Assembly (NCBI GenBank): GCA_964017195.1 | Contig: OZ024894.1 | Location: 2,614,847 to 2,678,846 of the forward strand | DNA: 64,000 bases | Origin: Siderastrea radians | Lineage: Eukaryota; Cnidaria; Anthozoa; Scleractinia; Rhizangiidae | Direction: 5' to 3' | Part shown: positions 36,184-46,700 of the stretch, one piece after another | How positions within the stretch are numbered: the stretch's first letter is position 1 | Layout of the letters: every line of letters begins with the position of its first letter | Made by a program: the position numbers and the translations under genes | The notes under the pieces: generated by a model | Told to the model about the DNA's origin: nothing | The model's database searches: none | Seen by the model: only the letters and a program-made list of their open reading frames with translations

Positions 36184-36262
36184 ATGACGGCTACGACAAA
36201 AACCTCAAAACCCCCCAAAAACGAGGAAATAGCCCAAAAGGACAACAGAAATCAAGAAAGGT
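36184..36262 (+). CDS. Outward-facing first-exon-like module, right arm
   Basis: ATG 36,184 starts MTATTKTSKPPKNEEIAQKD and reaches GAAAG|GTGAGTACA at about 36,262. An in-frame stop lies just upstream of the ATG, so this is the first possible start. It differs from the left-arm module at two residues. It points rightward, away from the element, so transcription would run into duplicated host sequence. Confidence 0.3.
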
Positions 36263-38673
36263 GAGTACATTTTCTTTATTTTATTGAAAAGAAGGTAAGA
36301 TTTTATTTCGTGGAGCGCTTTTATTCCACGTTATTTTAAACTCCATACAAAGTCTTATAGAGCCCTCAAATTTCCAACGGTCTAAATTGTAACACAACAC
36401 CGCGCACCTCAAGTAGTCACGTCCCACTCGATACGCTTACATAAATCATTCATACGCTTACATAAATCATTTATTCGATCGATTTCTCGAATCGTGAGTT
36501 TGGGACGCCTGTGGGTTATTCAGCTAAAAATACAACAGGAACTGTTTGCAAATCAACTGATCGTGATTTGGCACCTTAGTTAGGGATGAAAATTAATTGG
36601 AACCACGCCACACAACTCGAGTTAGGTTCCTTTTGAGGGTTTAATTTGTGATGATCCCTCCGCCTTTGTTATGTGGGTTTCCCCGGGACCATTTGCAGCC
36701 ATACTAAAACCATTGCATAAAGCATGGGCTCCTGTACAAAGTTGAGGTACATTGATCCATAAGACGGACATTGTACAAGCCCTGGTAGACATTGGGCAGT
36801 CCCTCGGTCCACTCAGAGACAGTGGAGTGTCCATACATGCAAGCTGACTTCCGCGCGTTCGAGTCCTGTTCTCGCAACTCGACTAGCAGTAAGTCCGAAA
36901 ATTCATTTCTTTGAACGTAGAAATAGTGATACCAGCCAGGCCAATTGTATATATTAGTTGCTCATGATGACGGAATAAACCAGTGAGGAACTGGCGATCG
37001 ATTCGGGAAGAAAAACATACAAAATAAAAAGTGTTTTTAATTGCTGCGTTGTTGAATAAAGATGAGTTTTGAAACATAATTGACAGCTTACTTTAACTAT
37101 ATAATTAGCGATAACAAAAACGTTATGAGGCACACGATCCCTATAAAAATCAAAAATATATTTAAAAAACGCAGATAACTTGCTAATAGACAAATAGACG
37201 CCTTTATTTAAAATACATCAGGGCAGCTTTTGCTATCAATAGTTATATTAAGAAATAACTTACCACTAAACAAATCAATTGTCGTTGTTGTTTTTTTTTT
37301 GCGTAGGTTGTAGAATTCAGCAGAGGTAAGTATTATTCCGAGTTTTAGAAGTATCTCAAATAAATGTTTTCCACGTGATGTTCCTGTTTCGTTTTCAAAA
37401 TGAAAAATTTACATACGGAGCAGCCACTTGGTAGCTTGAAGGTTGCAGCCCACAAACAGTAAATTAACTAGACTTGCTGATAATATATGATGTTGATTGA
37501 GACGTATTTCTACATACATTTCTCAAAAATCTGAGATCTTTTTTAGTACAAGTTTTTTTTGCTATGGACAATCAAAATATTTTGAAAGACTGAAAACATA
37601 TGAGCCTAAATCTAACGATAAGTTACTACTTTCACCTTTTATCGTGTATGATAACAGGTGCAAATGTTTAAATGGAAGATCGAAAAGTTTTCATGAAACG
37701 TTTCTGCTGTAAATTTTTTAAAGACACTTTTAATTAATTTTATGGAAAGTCTGAAAACTTTAATAAATAATCTCATAGAGCATCTTCAAATAAACGAAAT
37801 ACAGGAAATAAACACCTACTGCTTTGCCGAAGAATATCATGCAGGTACTCAATAACATGAGAGCAAGTTGTTCACGTGATCTTTGGCAGTTTCTTTATTT
37901 CTATATTCCGTAAACGGTAAAATTCTTTGCATTATTTTCGGAAACGATCAGAGCAATTCGTGCAATGTTCTTAATATTTGGTAGAGTAAATGGTACAAAA
38001 GTATTTCTAAATAACCAATAAAAAGCTGCAATCTTTTAAATATGATTCAGCCAGTATAATGCGCTACAGAAATGTCAAAAGTATTTTACACTGTCGCCTT
38101 TTGTTAATGGCACCAAGCACCCGCGCTGAATTTGAATGTTTACAACTTTTTTATTATGCAAACAAAAGCCATCGAACTTTGTAACTTTCCCTAAAATGTA
38201 ACTGGCAACAATTTGGTAGGACATGTCCTTGTTCATAAAATTTGTTGTTGCCATGGCAACCATGGTTTGACTGGCAGGTTTGAACTTTGCTGTTTTAAAT
38301 CAAAAATTTTAACTTAAATGCAATAACGCTTACATTTTGAGATCAATAAAGTGTTCTTTCTCAAGGTTGAGCCTGTCCAAGGTTTGATCCTTATGACGTA
38401 AAGTAACAGCGATAATGGAACCATTTAAGAATAGAAATTAGCGATATTAAAGTTGAACGACGTTTTCATGTTATTACAGATACTTGAACCGCTGGACAAA
38501 AATATATTTATGCGCTCACAAAATAGGGTTGGTCGAAATATGCTATCCATCAAGTAAACTTGTCATCAAAGTTCCCTTGAAATAGGTTCTGTGTATGACA
38601 CCCTGAAAACGTTGTTAAAACCCTTTCTGGTTTTAATGAGTGTACTTCCTTTTTTATTTAGTCTGGTTCTTAC

Positions 38674-38730
38674 CTTGTACTCTGGAAAGAACGCTACTTC
38701 TTTGATCTCAATCATAGCTTGACAACGAAC
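38674..38730 (-). CDS. Candidate 19-codon exon, unknown gene (copy 2)
   Basis: This is the copy-2 version of 27,921-27,977. The minus-strand acceptor reads CCGTACAG and the donor AAG|GTAAGAAC. The phase-0 peptide starts VRCQAMIEIKEV. Retention of both splice sites in both copies favours a real exon, but the copies are too recent for this to be strong evidence. Confidence 0.35.
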
Positions 38731-39913
38731 CTGTACGGAAGATTTTTATTAATGTTTACTTCGATCAATTTTTATGCTAACATATCCTTAAAAAATTCTT
38801 GTCTATTTGAGAAATAAGGCTACATGGGATCTTAAAGAAGTTCTTATTTTCTTAAGAGGACAAGGTGCTAACTTCTGATTCAGTGACTGGTCTATATGTT
38901 CTTACTTCCTTATGTTTAGGTTTTCCAAATAAGAACCTTTTTCAAGTTTTGGGCTCAACAGGTTCTTGTTTAATGAGGGTTCAAATGCCAAAGGTTTTGC
39001 CACTTCGGTCCTGATCTTTTAGTTCACCAATAGCGTTGACACCCATAATATCCCTTTCACATGTCTGCGTATCAATTTCCCACCCTTAGGGAGACGTGTT
39101 TCTTGGCTTTGATTTTAAGATAAAAGGGCCAGCAGAGATTTCTGAACTCCACAACATCGACGTCCCGCAAATGAACTGTAATTCTTACCTCATTACACTT
39201 GCACAACTTGCTTCCTAGTAACATAAATGGCTACCCAGTGTAATGCACTTCAGCAGTGTTCCAGCGTACTTTATTGCTTTCTTTCTCGTAGTCTACAAGA
39301 AACAAAAGCAATAATTTCTTAAAAGATTGGATTTTGTCAGGTGCCGCAGTAAATTACCCCCAAAACACTACAAATCAGCTATGTTACTTATAAAACTACA
39401 TGCGCTGGAAATAAAGTTTATAATTACAACACAGTGTGTTGTCATCCTTGAATTATTTTCAAAAAGAACGTGGATACCGATGTTGTAAATGCTCCTTTCA
39501 TTTTCCAAACAAATGCAGAACGCAAAGCTAGTTTCATTATTTTTTAAAACAAATTCGCCCTTTGATGCGTTCTTAGCATGTTCGGTAAAATTCTGAAGTT
39601 TCTCAGGCTCAAGTAGATCAGTGACTACAGACTCAGCCCACTGTTAGAAAATCAGAAGTATTCGCAAATGGCTTGTATTTTGGAATGATATAAAACTAGA
39701 AGGTATCTCCTGGCTCGAGTAAGTTAGCAGTTCAGACTGGAGTGAAACGAATCAGGCAGCACATTTCAGCGGTGTACAAAAGTAAAATCCGAAGACCCAT
39801 CGAGAGCCTTTTCGAAACTCTGAGGGCAAGACATGGTGTTGCAAAATTTTGAGCCGATAAGTCTATAACACAAAACGTAACATAAAGACTAAAAAACATG
39901 AGAATCTTTCTTC

Positions 39914-40249
39914 TTACTGATGACTTAGGTCAACTGAGTCACTTGAATTCGGCACACTCGGTTCAAAATCCACGTTGTCAAGATATCTCACAGATTTCAT
40001 TTCCAGATACTGAGACTGAACTGATTTGCGCGATAAAGAAATACCGAGACTCTCGTTAAAAAAAGAACAATATGTTAGCTGACTCACCAATTTCCCCAAA
40101 CCTGCCATCGCAAGATTAGAGATACACGAAAATAACATGATTTTTCCAAAAACATCTTCTAGAGAGAGCGAATGATCCATGATCGTAGTGAAAGGCCAGT
40201 TTATTGCTGCAAACTTGCTTTTATAGCTAATGTAATATTCAATATTCAA
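39914..40249 (-). CDS. Candidate first exon of a minus-strand gene family
   Basis: On the minus strand TATAAAAG (40,218-40,225) lies about 40 bases before ATGGATCATTC (40,180). The frame reads MDHSLSLEDVFGKIMLF and then NLAMAGLGKL, where AAATTG|GTGAGTCAGC is a good donor. Without splicing, the frame stays open to a stop after DLSHQ. Related segments with the same ATGGA(T/A) start and GTGAGT or GTTAGT occur at 50,205 and 51,723. No protein family was recognised. Either a short hydrophobic first exon or a single-exon 87-residue product is possible. Confidence 0.4.
   Translation of the reverse strand: MNIEYYISYKSKFAAINWPFTTIMDHSLSLEDVFGKIMLFSCISNLAMAGLGKLVSQLTYCSFFNESLGISLSRKSVQSQYLEMKSVRYLDNVDFEPSVPNSSDSVDLSHQ
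40218..40225 (-). promoter_or_regulatory. TATA box of first-exon family (copy at 40.2 kb)
   Basis: TATAAAAG on the minus strand lies 38-45 bases upstream of the ATG at 40,180. The related locus at 51.7 kb has TATAAAGG at nearly the same distance. With normal TATA use the 5' leader would be only ~10-15 bases. Confidence 0.45.
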
Positions 40250-40639
40250 ATCTCATTTGGCAAAAAAAAAACCATTATCGACCACACTGCACGTGAAATT
40301 GGACCTCTATGCCCTTGACACTTTATAATAGTTTGGTCAAGTATGCTTGTAACGCGCATCAATCTCCAGTCAAACATGTTGTGGCATTATACATACCTTT
40401 CAAGCAAGTCATGTCATATTTATTTTATTTCTATGATATAGTTATTTAGTTATCACAGACAAAGCCCGTCAGGGGAGTGTCAACAGAAGTATTGCATTCC
40501 ATTGATTAAGAATAAAACACAAACAGCGGTGTTAAACATTGTGAATAAACGCATTTTGATAAACTTGACGTTTCATGTGCTAGTCAACATACATTTTCAA
40601 AAGTAACCGTTACAGTGTTTGAAAACTGTTTAATAGTTT

Positions 40640-41110
40640 ACAATAAGGGTCTGGAACCGAGATTAAGAAAAACGCTCTTAAAAGTAGGTAAGATGAACGT
40701 GTATTCGTTTGTCTCACGATGGAATCGCTTTGAGTTGTTGATCGCGACGTTTCGACTGCAATACTGCTAGTCTTCATCAGGCGATGAGGTCAATTGTTTA
40801 CGTGTCGCTATTTGTAGCATGATGGTTCGCTGCTATTGGTGCATTTCGATCCTCATTATTATTCCGACTAATTAGATGTTGTTCCCTCACAGGTCCGTTT
40901 TGTGGTTGGTCGGCTGTTGTGCTTTCTGATCGTAGGTATCCAAGCTTCTGGATACTGGATAATGATAGATATATAGAGCAATACTTCGGACTGTCTGTCC
41001 TGAGAAGCTGTAGCTAAAAAAACTAACAGCTTCTCACTGCGAACGTTAACATTCAAAGATGGTTGTAGTTCTTGAATCAGCAAAGTCTCCTTTATTTTAC
41101 AATGAAAGTC
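40640..41110 (-). mobile_element. 3' end of a Penelope-like retroelement
   Basis: On the minus strand the frame CKIKETLLIQELQPSLNVNV (about 41,100-41,030) matches the style of the C-terminal end of GIY-YIG endonuclease domains carried by Penelope-like elements (K-E...P-S-L-N), ending near residues KLLVF. About 250 bases further 3' is a hammerhead-like motif, the order expected of these elements. No reverse transcriptase is present, so the copy is 5'-truncated. The family assignment rests on motif recognition only. Confidence 0.6.
40743..40787 (-). ncRNA. Hammerhead ribozyme-like motif
   Basis: On the minus strand, ATCGC-CTGATGA, then a stem II (GACT...AGTC, reinforced by GCA...TGC), then GAAAC-GTC-GCGAT. 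ATCGC pairs perfectly with GCGAT to form stem I around the conserved CUGAUGA and GAAA cores, with GUC as the cleavage triplet. Stem III is reduced to the palindrome ACGU without a loop, a form that could act as a dimer. One extra A follows CUGAUGA. Penelope-like elements are known to carry minimal hammerheads. Confidence 0.6.
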
Positions 41111-41132
41111 CGTGATTCAAGAACTACAGCCA
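41058..41132. repeat. Head-to-head copy of the retroelement end
   Basis: GGTTGTAGTTCTTGAATCA (41,061) is repeated in inverse orientation as TGATTCAAGAACTACAGCC (about 41,114-41,132). Both encode the peptide IQELQP in opposite directions, so a second, tiny fragment of the same element is joined head to head. Confidence 0.6.
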
Positions 41133-41139
41133 TTCAGCA

Positions 41140-41316
41140 GTATATACCTAATTCAATATAGGTTGCTTTGGGCATTGGGCAATTGGGCATTGGGAAGCTA
41201 TTGTTTGCGGTCACACAAGCAAAGCATTGCATTGTGTTCCGTATGCCCATTAATGCCCAATGTCCAATTGCCAATGACCAATTGCCAAAGCAACCTTTAT
41301 TGAATTAGGTATATAC
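41140..41316. mobile_element. 177-bp MITE at the left edge of the minisatellite
   Basis: GTATATACCTAATTCAATA at the left and TATTGAATTAGGTATATAC... at the right are inverted repeats. They extend inward as GGTTGCTTTGG / CCAAAGCAACC-type arms with GGGCAATTGGGCATTGG repeats. There is no coding capacity. Its right end directly abuts the first minisatellite unit. Confidence 0.75.
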
Positions 41317-42890
41317 TACAGGACCACATACTGCAGGAGCACATATTACAGGAGCAAATACTGCAGGATCACATACTGAAAAAGCGCATACGGCTTAAGC
41401 ACATACTTCAGGCGCACATACACCAGACGCCTATACTGCAGGTTCACGTACTGCAAAAACACATCCTGCAAAAGCACATCCTGCAAAAGCACATACTGGA
41501 AACACACATACTGCAAAAGCACATCCTGTAAGAGCACTGCCTGTAAAAGAACATACTGGAAAAGCACCTACTCCAAAAGCACATACTGCTAAAGCACATA
41601 CTGTAAAAGCACATCCTGTAAAAGCACATATTGCAAAAGCACATCCGGGAAAAGCACGTCCTGTAAAAGCACATACTCCTGTAAAAGCACATACTGCAAA
41701 CGCACATACCGCAGGATCACATACTCCAGAAACACAAACTGCAAGATCACGTATTTCAGAAGCACATACTGCAGGAGCACATACTGCAAGATCAAATTCC
41801 TTTGAACCACGTACTGCAGGATCACATACTCCAGAAGCACACACTGCAAAAGCACATACTGCAGTGCCAAATACTCCAGAAGCAGTTACTGCAGGACCAC
41901 ATACTCCAGAAACATATACTGTAGGATCACATACTGCAGGATCACATACTCCAGAAGCACATAACGCAGGAGCAAATACTGTAGGATCACATTCTCCAGA
42001 AGCACACACTTCAGAAGCACATACTGCAGAGGCACACACTCTAGAAACACATAGTGCATGATCACATACTCGTTAAACATATACTAGCGGAGCATCACAT
42101 ACTCCAGACGTACATACTGCAGTAGCATATACTCCAGAAGCACACATTGCAGGATCACAGACTGCAGGAGCACATACCATGAGATCACTTCTGCAGGATC
42201 ACATACTGCAGGATCACATACTGTAGAAGCACATGCTGCAGGAGCAGATACTCCAGAAGTACACACTACAGCAGCACATACTGCAGGAGCACACACTGCC
42301 GGAACAAATTCTGCACGAACTCATACTCTAAAAGCGCATACTGCTAAAGCACATACTACAGGGGCACATACACCAGACCAGAAGCACGTACTGCAGGATC
42401 ACATATCACGGAAACACATACTACAGGATCGCATACAGCAGGAGGACATAGTGCAGAAGCATATGCTGCAGAAGCACATACTGCAGGAGCAGATACTCCA
42501 GACGTACATACCGCAGGAGCACATACTGCAGGAGGACATACTGCACGAGCAAATAATGCAGGATCACATATTGCAAAAGCGCGTACTGCTAAACCACATA
42601 CTTCAGGGGCACATACAAAAGGTGCACATACTGCAGGATCACATACTGCGAAAGCACACACTGCAAAAGCACATCCTGTAAAAGCACATACTGCAAAAGC
42701 ACATACTGCAAAAGCACATGCTGCAAAAGCACATTATGTAAAAGCACATACTGCAAAAGCAGACAATGCAAAAGCACACACTGCAAAAGCGCAACTCCCA
42801 AAAGCAGGGATCACATACTCCATACTCCATACTCCATACTGCAGGAACACACACTCCAAAAGCACATACCGCAGGATCACATACCCTTGT
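41317..42890. repeat. 15-bp minisatellite, array 1 (~105 units)
   Basis: The unit is GCACATACTGCAGGA with common variants (…CCAGAA, …GCAAAA, and ACATCCTGTAAAA). The consensus has no stop codon in any of six frames, so long pentapeptide-repeat frames appear on both strands. These are not supported as genes because frames change often through 1- and 2-base indels. G-type units (GCAGGA/CCAGAA) and A-type units (GCAAAA/GTAAAA) occur in blocks. Confidence 0.9.
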
Positions 42891-42895
42891 AAAAT

Positions 42896-43140
42896 AACCC
42901 CATGGAATTCCGGAATTCCATGGAACTTCATGGAATTCCCTGGAATTCTTTGGACTTTTATGGAATTCTGTGTAATTCCGTGGAAGCCCCATGCATTTCC
43001 ACGTGAGCTCTGTGGAACTCTATAGGGTTCCATGTACACTCCATGGAGTTCTATGGAGTTCCATGGAAGCCTCATGGACTTGCGTGGAGTTCCATGGAAT
43101 CATCATGGAATCTCCATGGACGTTCCATGGAATATTTGTG
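42896..43140. repeat. TTCCATGGAATTCC-rich degenerate minisatellite
   Basis: About 245 bases made almost wholly of CCATGG, GGAATTCC and TTCCATGGA words, roughly 10-15 bp apart, separate the two 15-bp arrays. It is highly palindromic. No coding meaning is seen. Confidence 0.75.
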
Positions 43141-43721
43141 GACACGCCATAAATACTGAGTTTCATGGAATGTGACACAATTATTTAAAGAACATCAAAG
43201 ATTGAATTACCAGCACAAATTATTCAAAGAAGGCCAATTTATCTTTATGTGTCAGGGTATATATTGAGAGGATAGCTCCCTAAGACCTGTGATCAGCTTA
43301 ATGTACCATGCAAATCATTCTGGTTGAGTTTATTAAAAACATTTTTTAATAATGTCATGAGCATTTTTTTGAAATTTGAAGTAAAATAAATATTTTGTCG
43401 TAATTCATCCACTCACATCAAACGATTTGTAGACCCTGTATAAATGACAAGATCCCAAAGCAATCCGCCTGCATTCAGTGGCCAGCAGTTCTCCTTTGAG
43501 TCATGTGACCTTTCGGTTATTAGTACAGGCGCCATTTTGAAGAGGTGGTTACAACATTCGTTTAGCAAGCATCTGTGTGTGATTTGAGGTCCAAAAAGCA
43601 TCTTTTAGATTAAAACAAAGATGGAAAATTGTTGCATTTTGACTAGTCTATATGCCGAAAAATGTTTTGGAGGCTTCCATGAGGATTTTTCGATGAAAAT
43701 GAACGCATGAAATCGAAGTTG
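43141..43721. other. Unique spacer between minisatellite arrays
   Basis: It is mostly AT-rich non-repetitive DNA. Positions 43,440-43,540 are the inverse of a dispersed repeat also at 8,465-8,560. A 29-codon frame beginning MENCCILTSL (43,621) is not supported by anything else. Confidence 0.5.
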
Positions 43722-46700
43722 AAAAGCACATACTGCAAAAGCACACACTGGAAAAGCACATCCCAAAAAAGCAAATACTGCAGAAGCACATACTGCAGGA
43801 TCACATACTGCAGAAGCACATCCTGCAGAAACATATACTCCAGAAGCACATACTGCAGGATCACATACTGCAGAATCGCATACTTCAGAAGCAAATACTG
43901 CAGGAGCACATACCACGGGATCACATATTGCACGATCACATAGAGCAGAAAGACAAACTGCAGAGGCATATACTGCAGAAGCACATACTGCAGGAGAAGA
44001 TACTCCAGACGTACAAACAACAGGACCACATACTACAGGAGCAAATACTGCAGGATTACATACTGCAGAAGCGCATACTGCTGAAGCACATACTGCAGAG
44101 GCACATAAACCAGAAGCACATACTGCAGGATCACATTCTCCGGAAGCACACACTGCAAAAGCACATCCTGTAAAAGCACATACTGGAAAAGCACATACTG
44201 CAAAAGCACATCCTGTAAAAGCACATACTTCAAAAGCACATACTCCCAAAGCACATACTGCAAAGGCAAAAGCGCATACTGTAAAAGCACATTCTTTAAA
44301 AGCAAATACTGCAAATGCACATACTTCAAAAGCACATACTACACAAGCACATCCTGTAAAAGCACATCCTATAAAAGCACACACTGCAAACGTACATACC
44401 GCAAAAGCACAAACTGCAAAACCACATACTGCAAAACCACACACTGCAATAGCACACACTGGAAAAGCACATCCTGCAAAAGAACATCCTCCAAAAGCAC
44501 ATACTGCAGAAGCACATACTGCAGGAGTACATACTCCAGAAGCACATACTCCAGGAGCACATACTCCAGGAGCACATACCACGGGAACACATACTGCAGG
44601 ATCACATACTGCAGGAGCAGATACTCCAGACGTACATACTGCAGGACGAAATACTGCAGGAGTACATACTGCAGGAGCAAATAATGCAGGATCACATACT
44701 GCAAAAGCACATCCTGCAAATGCACATCCTGTAAAAGCAGATACTGCAGAAGCACATACTGCAAAAGCATGCACTGCAAAAACACACACTAGAAAAGCAC
44801 ATCCTGGAAAGCCACATCCTGCAAAGGCACATACTGCAGAAGCACATACTGCAGGAGCACATACTGCAGGATAAAATACTGCAGAACCGCATACTCCAGA
44901 AGCACATACCCCAGCAGCAGAACACATACTGATCACGAGATCACATACTGTAGGATCATATACAGCATGAAGGACATTCTGCAGAAGCATATACTGCAGA
45001 AGTACATACTCCAGGAGCAGATGCTCCACACGTACATATTACAGGACCACATATTGCAGGAGCAAATACTGCAGGATCACGTACTGCAAGAGCGCATATG
45101 GCTTAAGCACATACTTCAGGCGCACATACACCAGACGCACATACTGCAGGATCACAGACTGCGAAAAACACACACTGCAAAAGCACATCCTGCAAACGCG
45201 CATCCTGCAAAAGCACATACTGCAAAAACACATCCTGTAAAAGCACATCCTGTAAAAGGAAATCGTGCACAAGCACAACCTGTAAAAGTACATACCGCAA
45301 AAGCACATACTGCAAACGCACATCCTGAAAAGGCACATACTGCAGAAGCACATACTGCAAAAGCACATCCTGTAAAAACACATACTGCAAAAGCACATAC
45401 TCCAAGGCACATACTGCAAAAGAGCACATCCTGTTAAAGCAAATCGTGTACAAGCACATCCTGTAAAAGTATATACCGCAAAAGCACGTACTGCAAAAGC
45501 ACATCCTGCAAAAGCCCATACTGCAATAGCACATCTCGTAAAAGCACTAAATGCAAAAGCACATAACCCAAAAGCACATCCTGTAAAAGCACATACTGCA
45601 AAAGCACATCCCGTAAAAGCACACCCTGTAAAAGCACATACTGCAAAAGCAATACTGGAAAAGCAATACTGCAAAAGCACATACTCCAACAGCACATACC
45701 GTGGATCACCTATTTCAAAAGCACATACTGCAAAAGGACATACTGCAAAAGCACATACTGCAAAAGCACATCCTGCAAAGGCATATCCTTGAAAGCACAT
45801 CTGCGCAATTACATACTGAAAAACCACATAGTGTAAAAGCACATACTGCAAAAGTTCACACTGCAGAATCACATCCTGTAAAAGCGCATCCTTTAAAAGC
45901 ACATCCTGGAAAAGCACACACTGCAAAAGCACATAGTGTAAAAGCACATCATATAAAAACACATCCTGTAAAAACACATGCTGCAAAAGCACATACTGCA
46001 AAAGCACACACTCCAAAAGCACATCCTGCAAAAGCACATCCTGCAAAAGCATACACTGCAAAGACACATCGTGGAAAAGCACATCCTGCAAAAGCACATA
46101 CTGGAAAAGCACATACTGCAAAAGCAAACACTGCAAAAGCACACACTACAAAAGCACATACTGCAGGGGCACATACTACAAAAGCACATACTGCAAAAGC
46201 ACATACTGCAGGGGCACACACTGCAAAAACGCATACTGCAAAAGCACATCCTGCAGGATCAAATTCTGCAGGATCTCGTACTGCAAAAGCGCATACTGCT
46301 AAAGCACATATTGCAGGGTGACATACACCAGAAGCACATCCTTTAGGATCACGTACTGCAAAAGCACATAATGCACAAGCACATACTGCAAAAGCACATC
46401 CTGTAAAAGGACTCACTGCAAAAGCACATAATCCAAAACCACATACTGTAAAAGCACATACTGTTAAAGCAATCCTGTAAAAGCACATTCTCTAAAAGTA
46501 CATACTGCAAAAGCACATACTCAAAAAGCACATACTGCAAAAGCACATCCTGCAAAAACACGTACTGCAAAGGCACATCCTTTAAAAGCACATCCTGTAA
46601 AAGCACACACTCGAAAGCCACATGCTGCAAAAGCACATCCTGGAAAAGCAAATACTGCAAAAGCACATACTGCAAAAGCACATACTCTAAAAGCACATAC

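Larger units (their letters stand above)
33751..36470. mobile_element. 2.7-kb element with ~600-bp inverted repeats
   Basis: Left arm 33,751-34,352 and right arm 35,869-36,470 are inverted copies at roughly 95% identity by eye. Outermost are one or two GATTTATGTAAGCGTATGA units. Copy 1 of the duplication lacks the element entirely, though it has other sequence (about 25,340-25,790) at the place, so the insertion may have replaced DNA. The interior holds a duplicated ~250-bp segment (34,380-34,640 and 34,735-34,950), a PIF1-like helicase exon and a minus-strand exon. Each arm carries an outward-facing exon-like module. No transposase was recognised. Confidence 0.75.
29345..40116. repeat. Segmental tandem duplication, copy 2
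   Basis: This is the second unit of the duplication described at 12,510. It lacks repeat X and the 24,431 MITE, and carries a ~618-bp insertion (32,820-33,437) and the 2.7-kb inverted-repeat element (33,751-36,470). After 40,116 the sequence (TTAGAGATACACG) is that of the original locus, because the minus-strand segment there is uninterrupted. Confidence 0.85.

Noticed and set aside
33975..36245. Pair of ~150-codon frames reading MSFWAISSF in the arms of the inverted-repeat element
   Set aside because: They are antisense to the Lys-rich exon with a good splice donor and are preserved in both arms only because the arms are near-identical copies.
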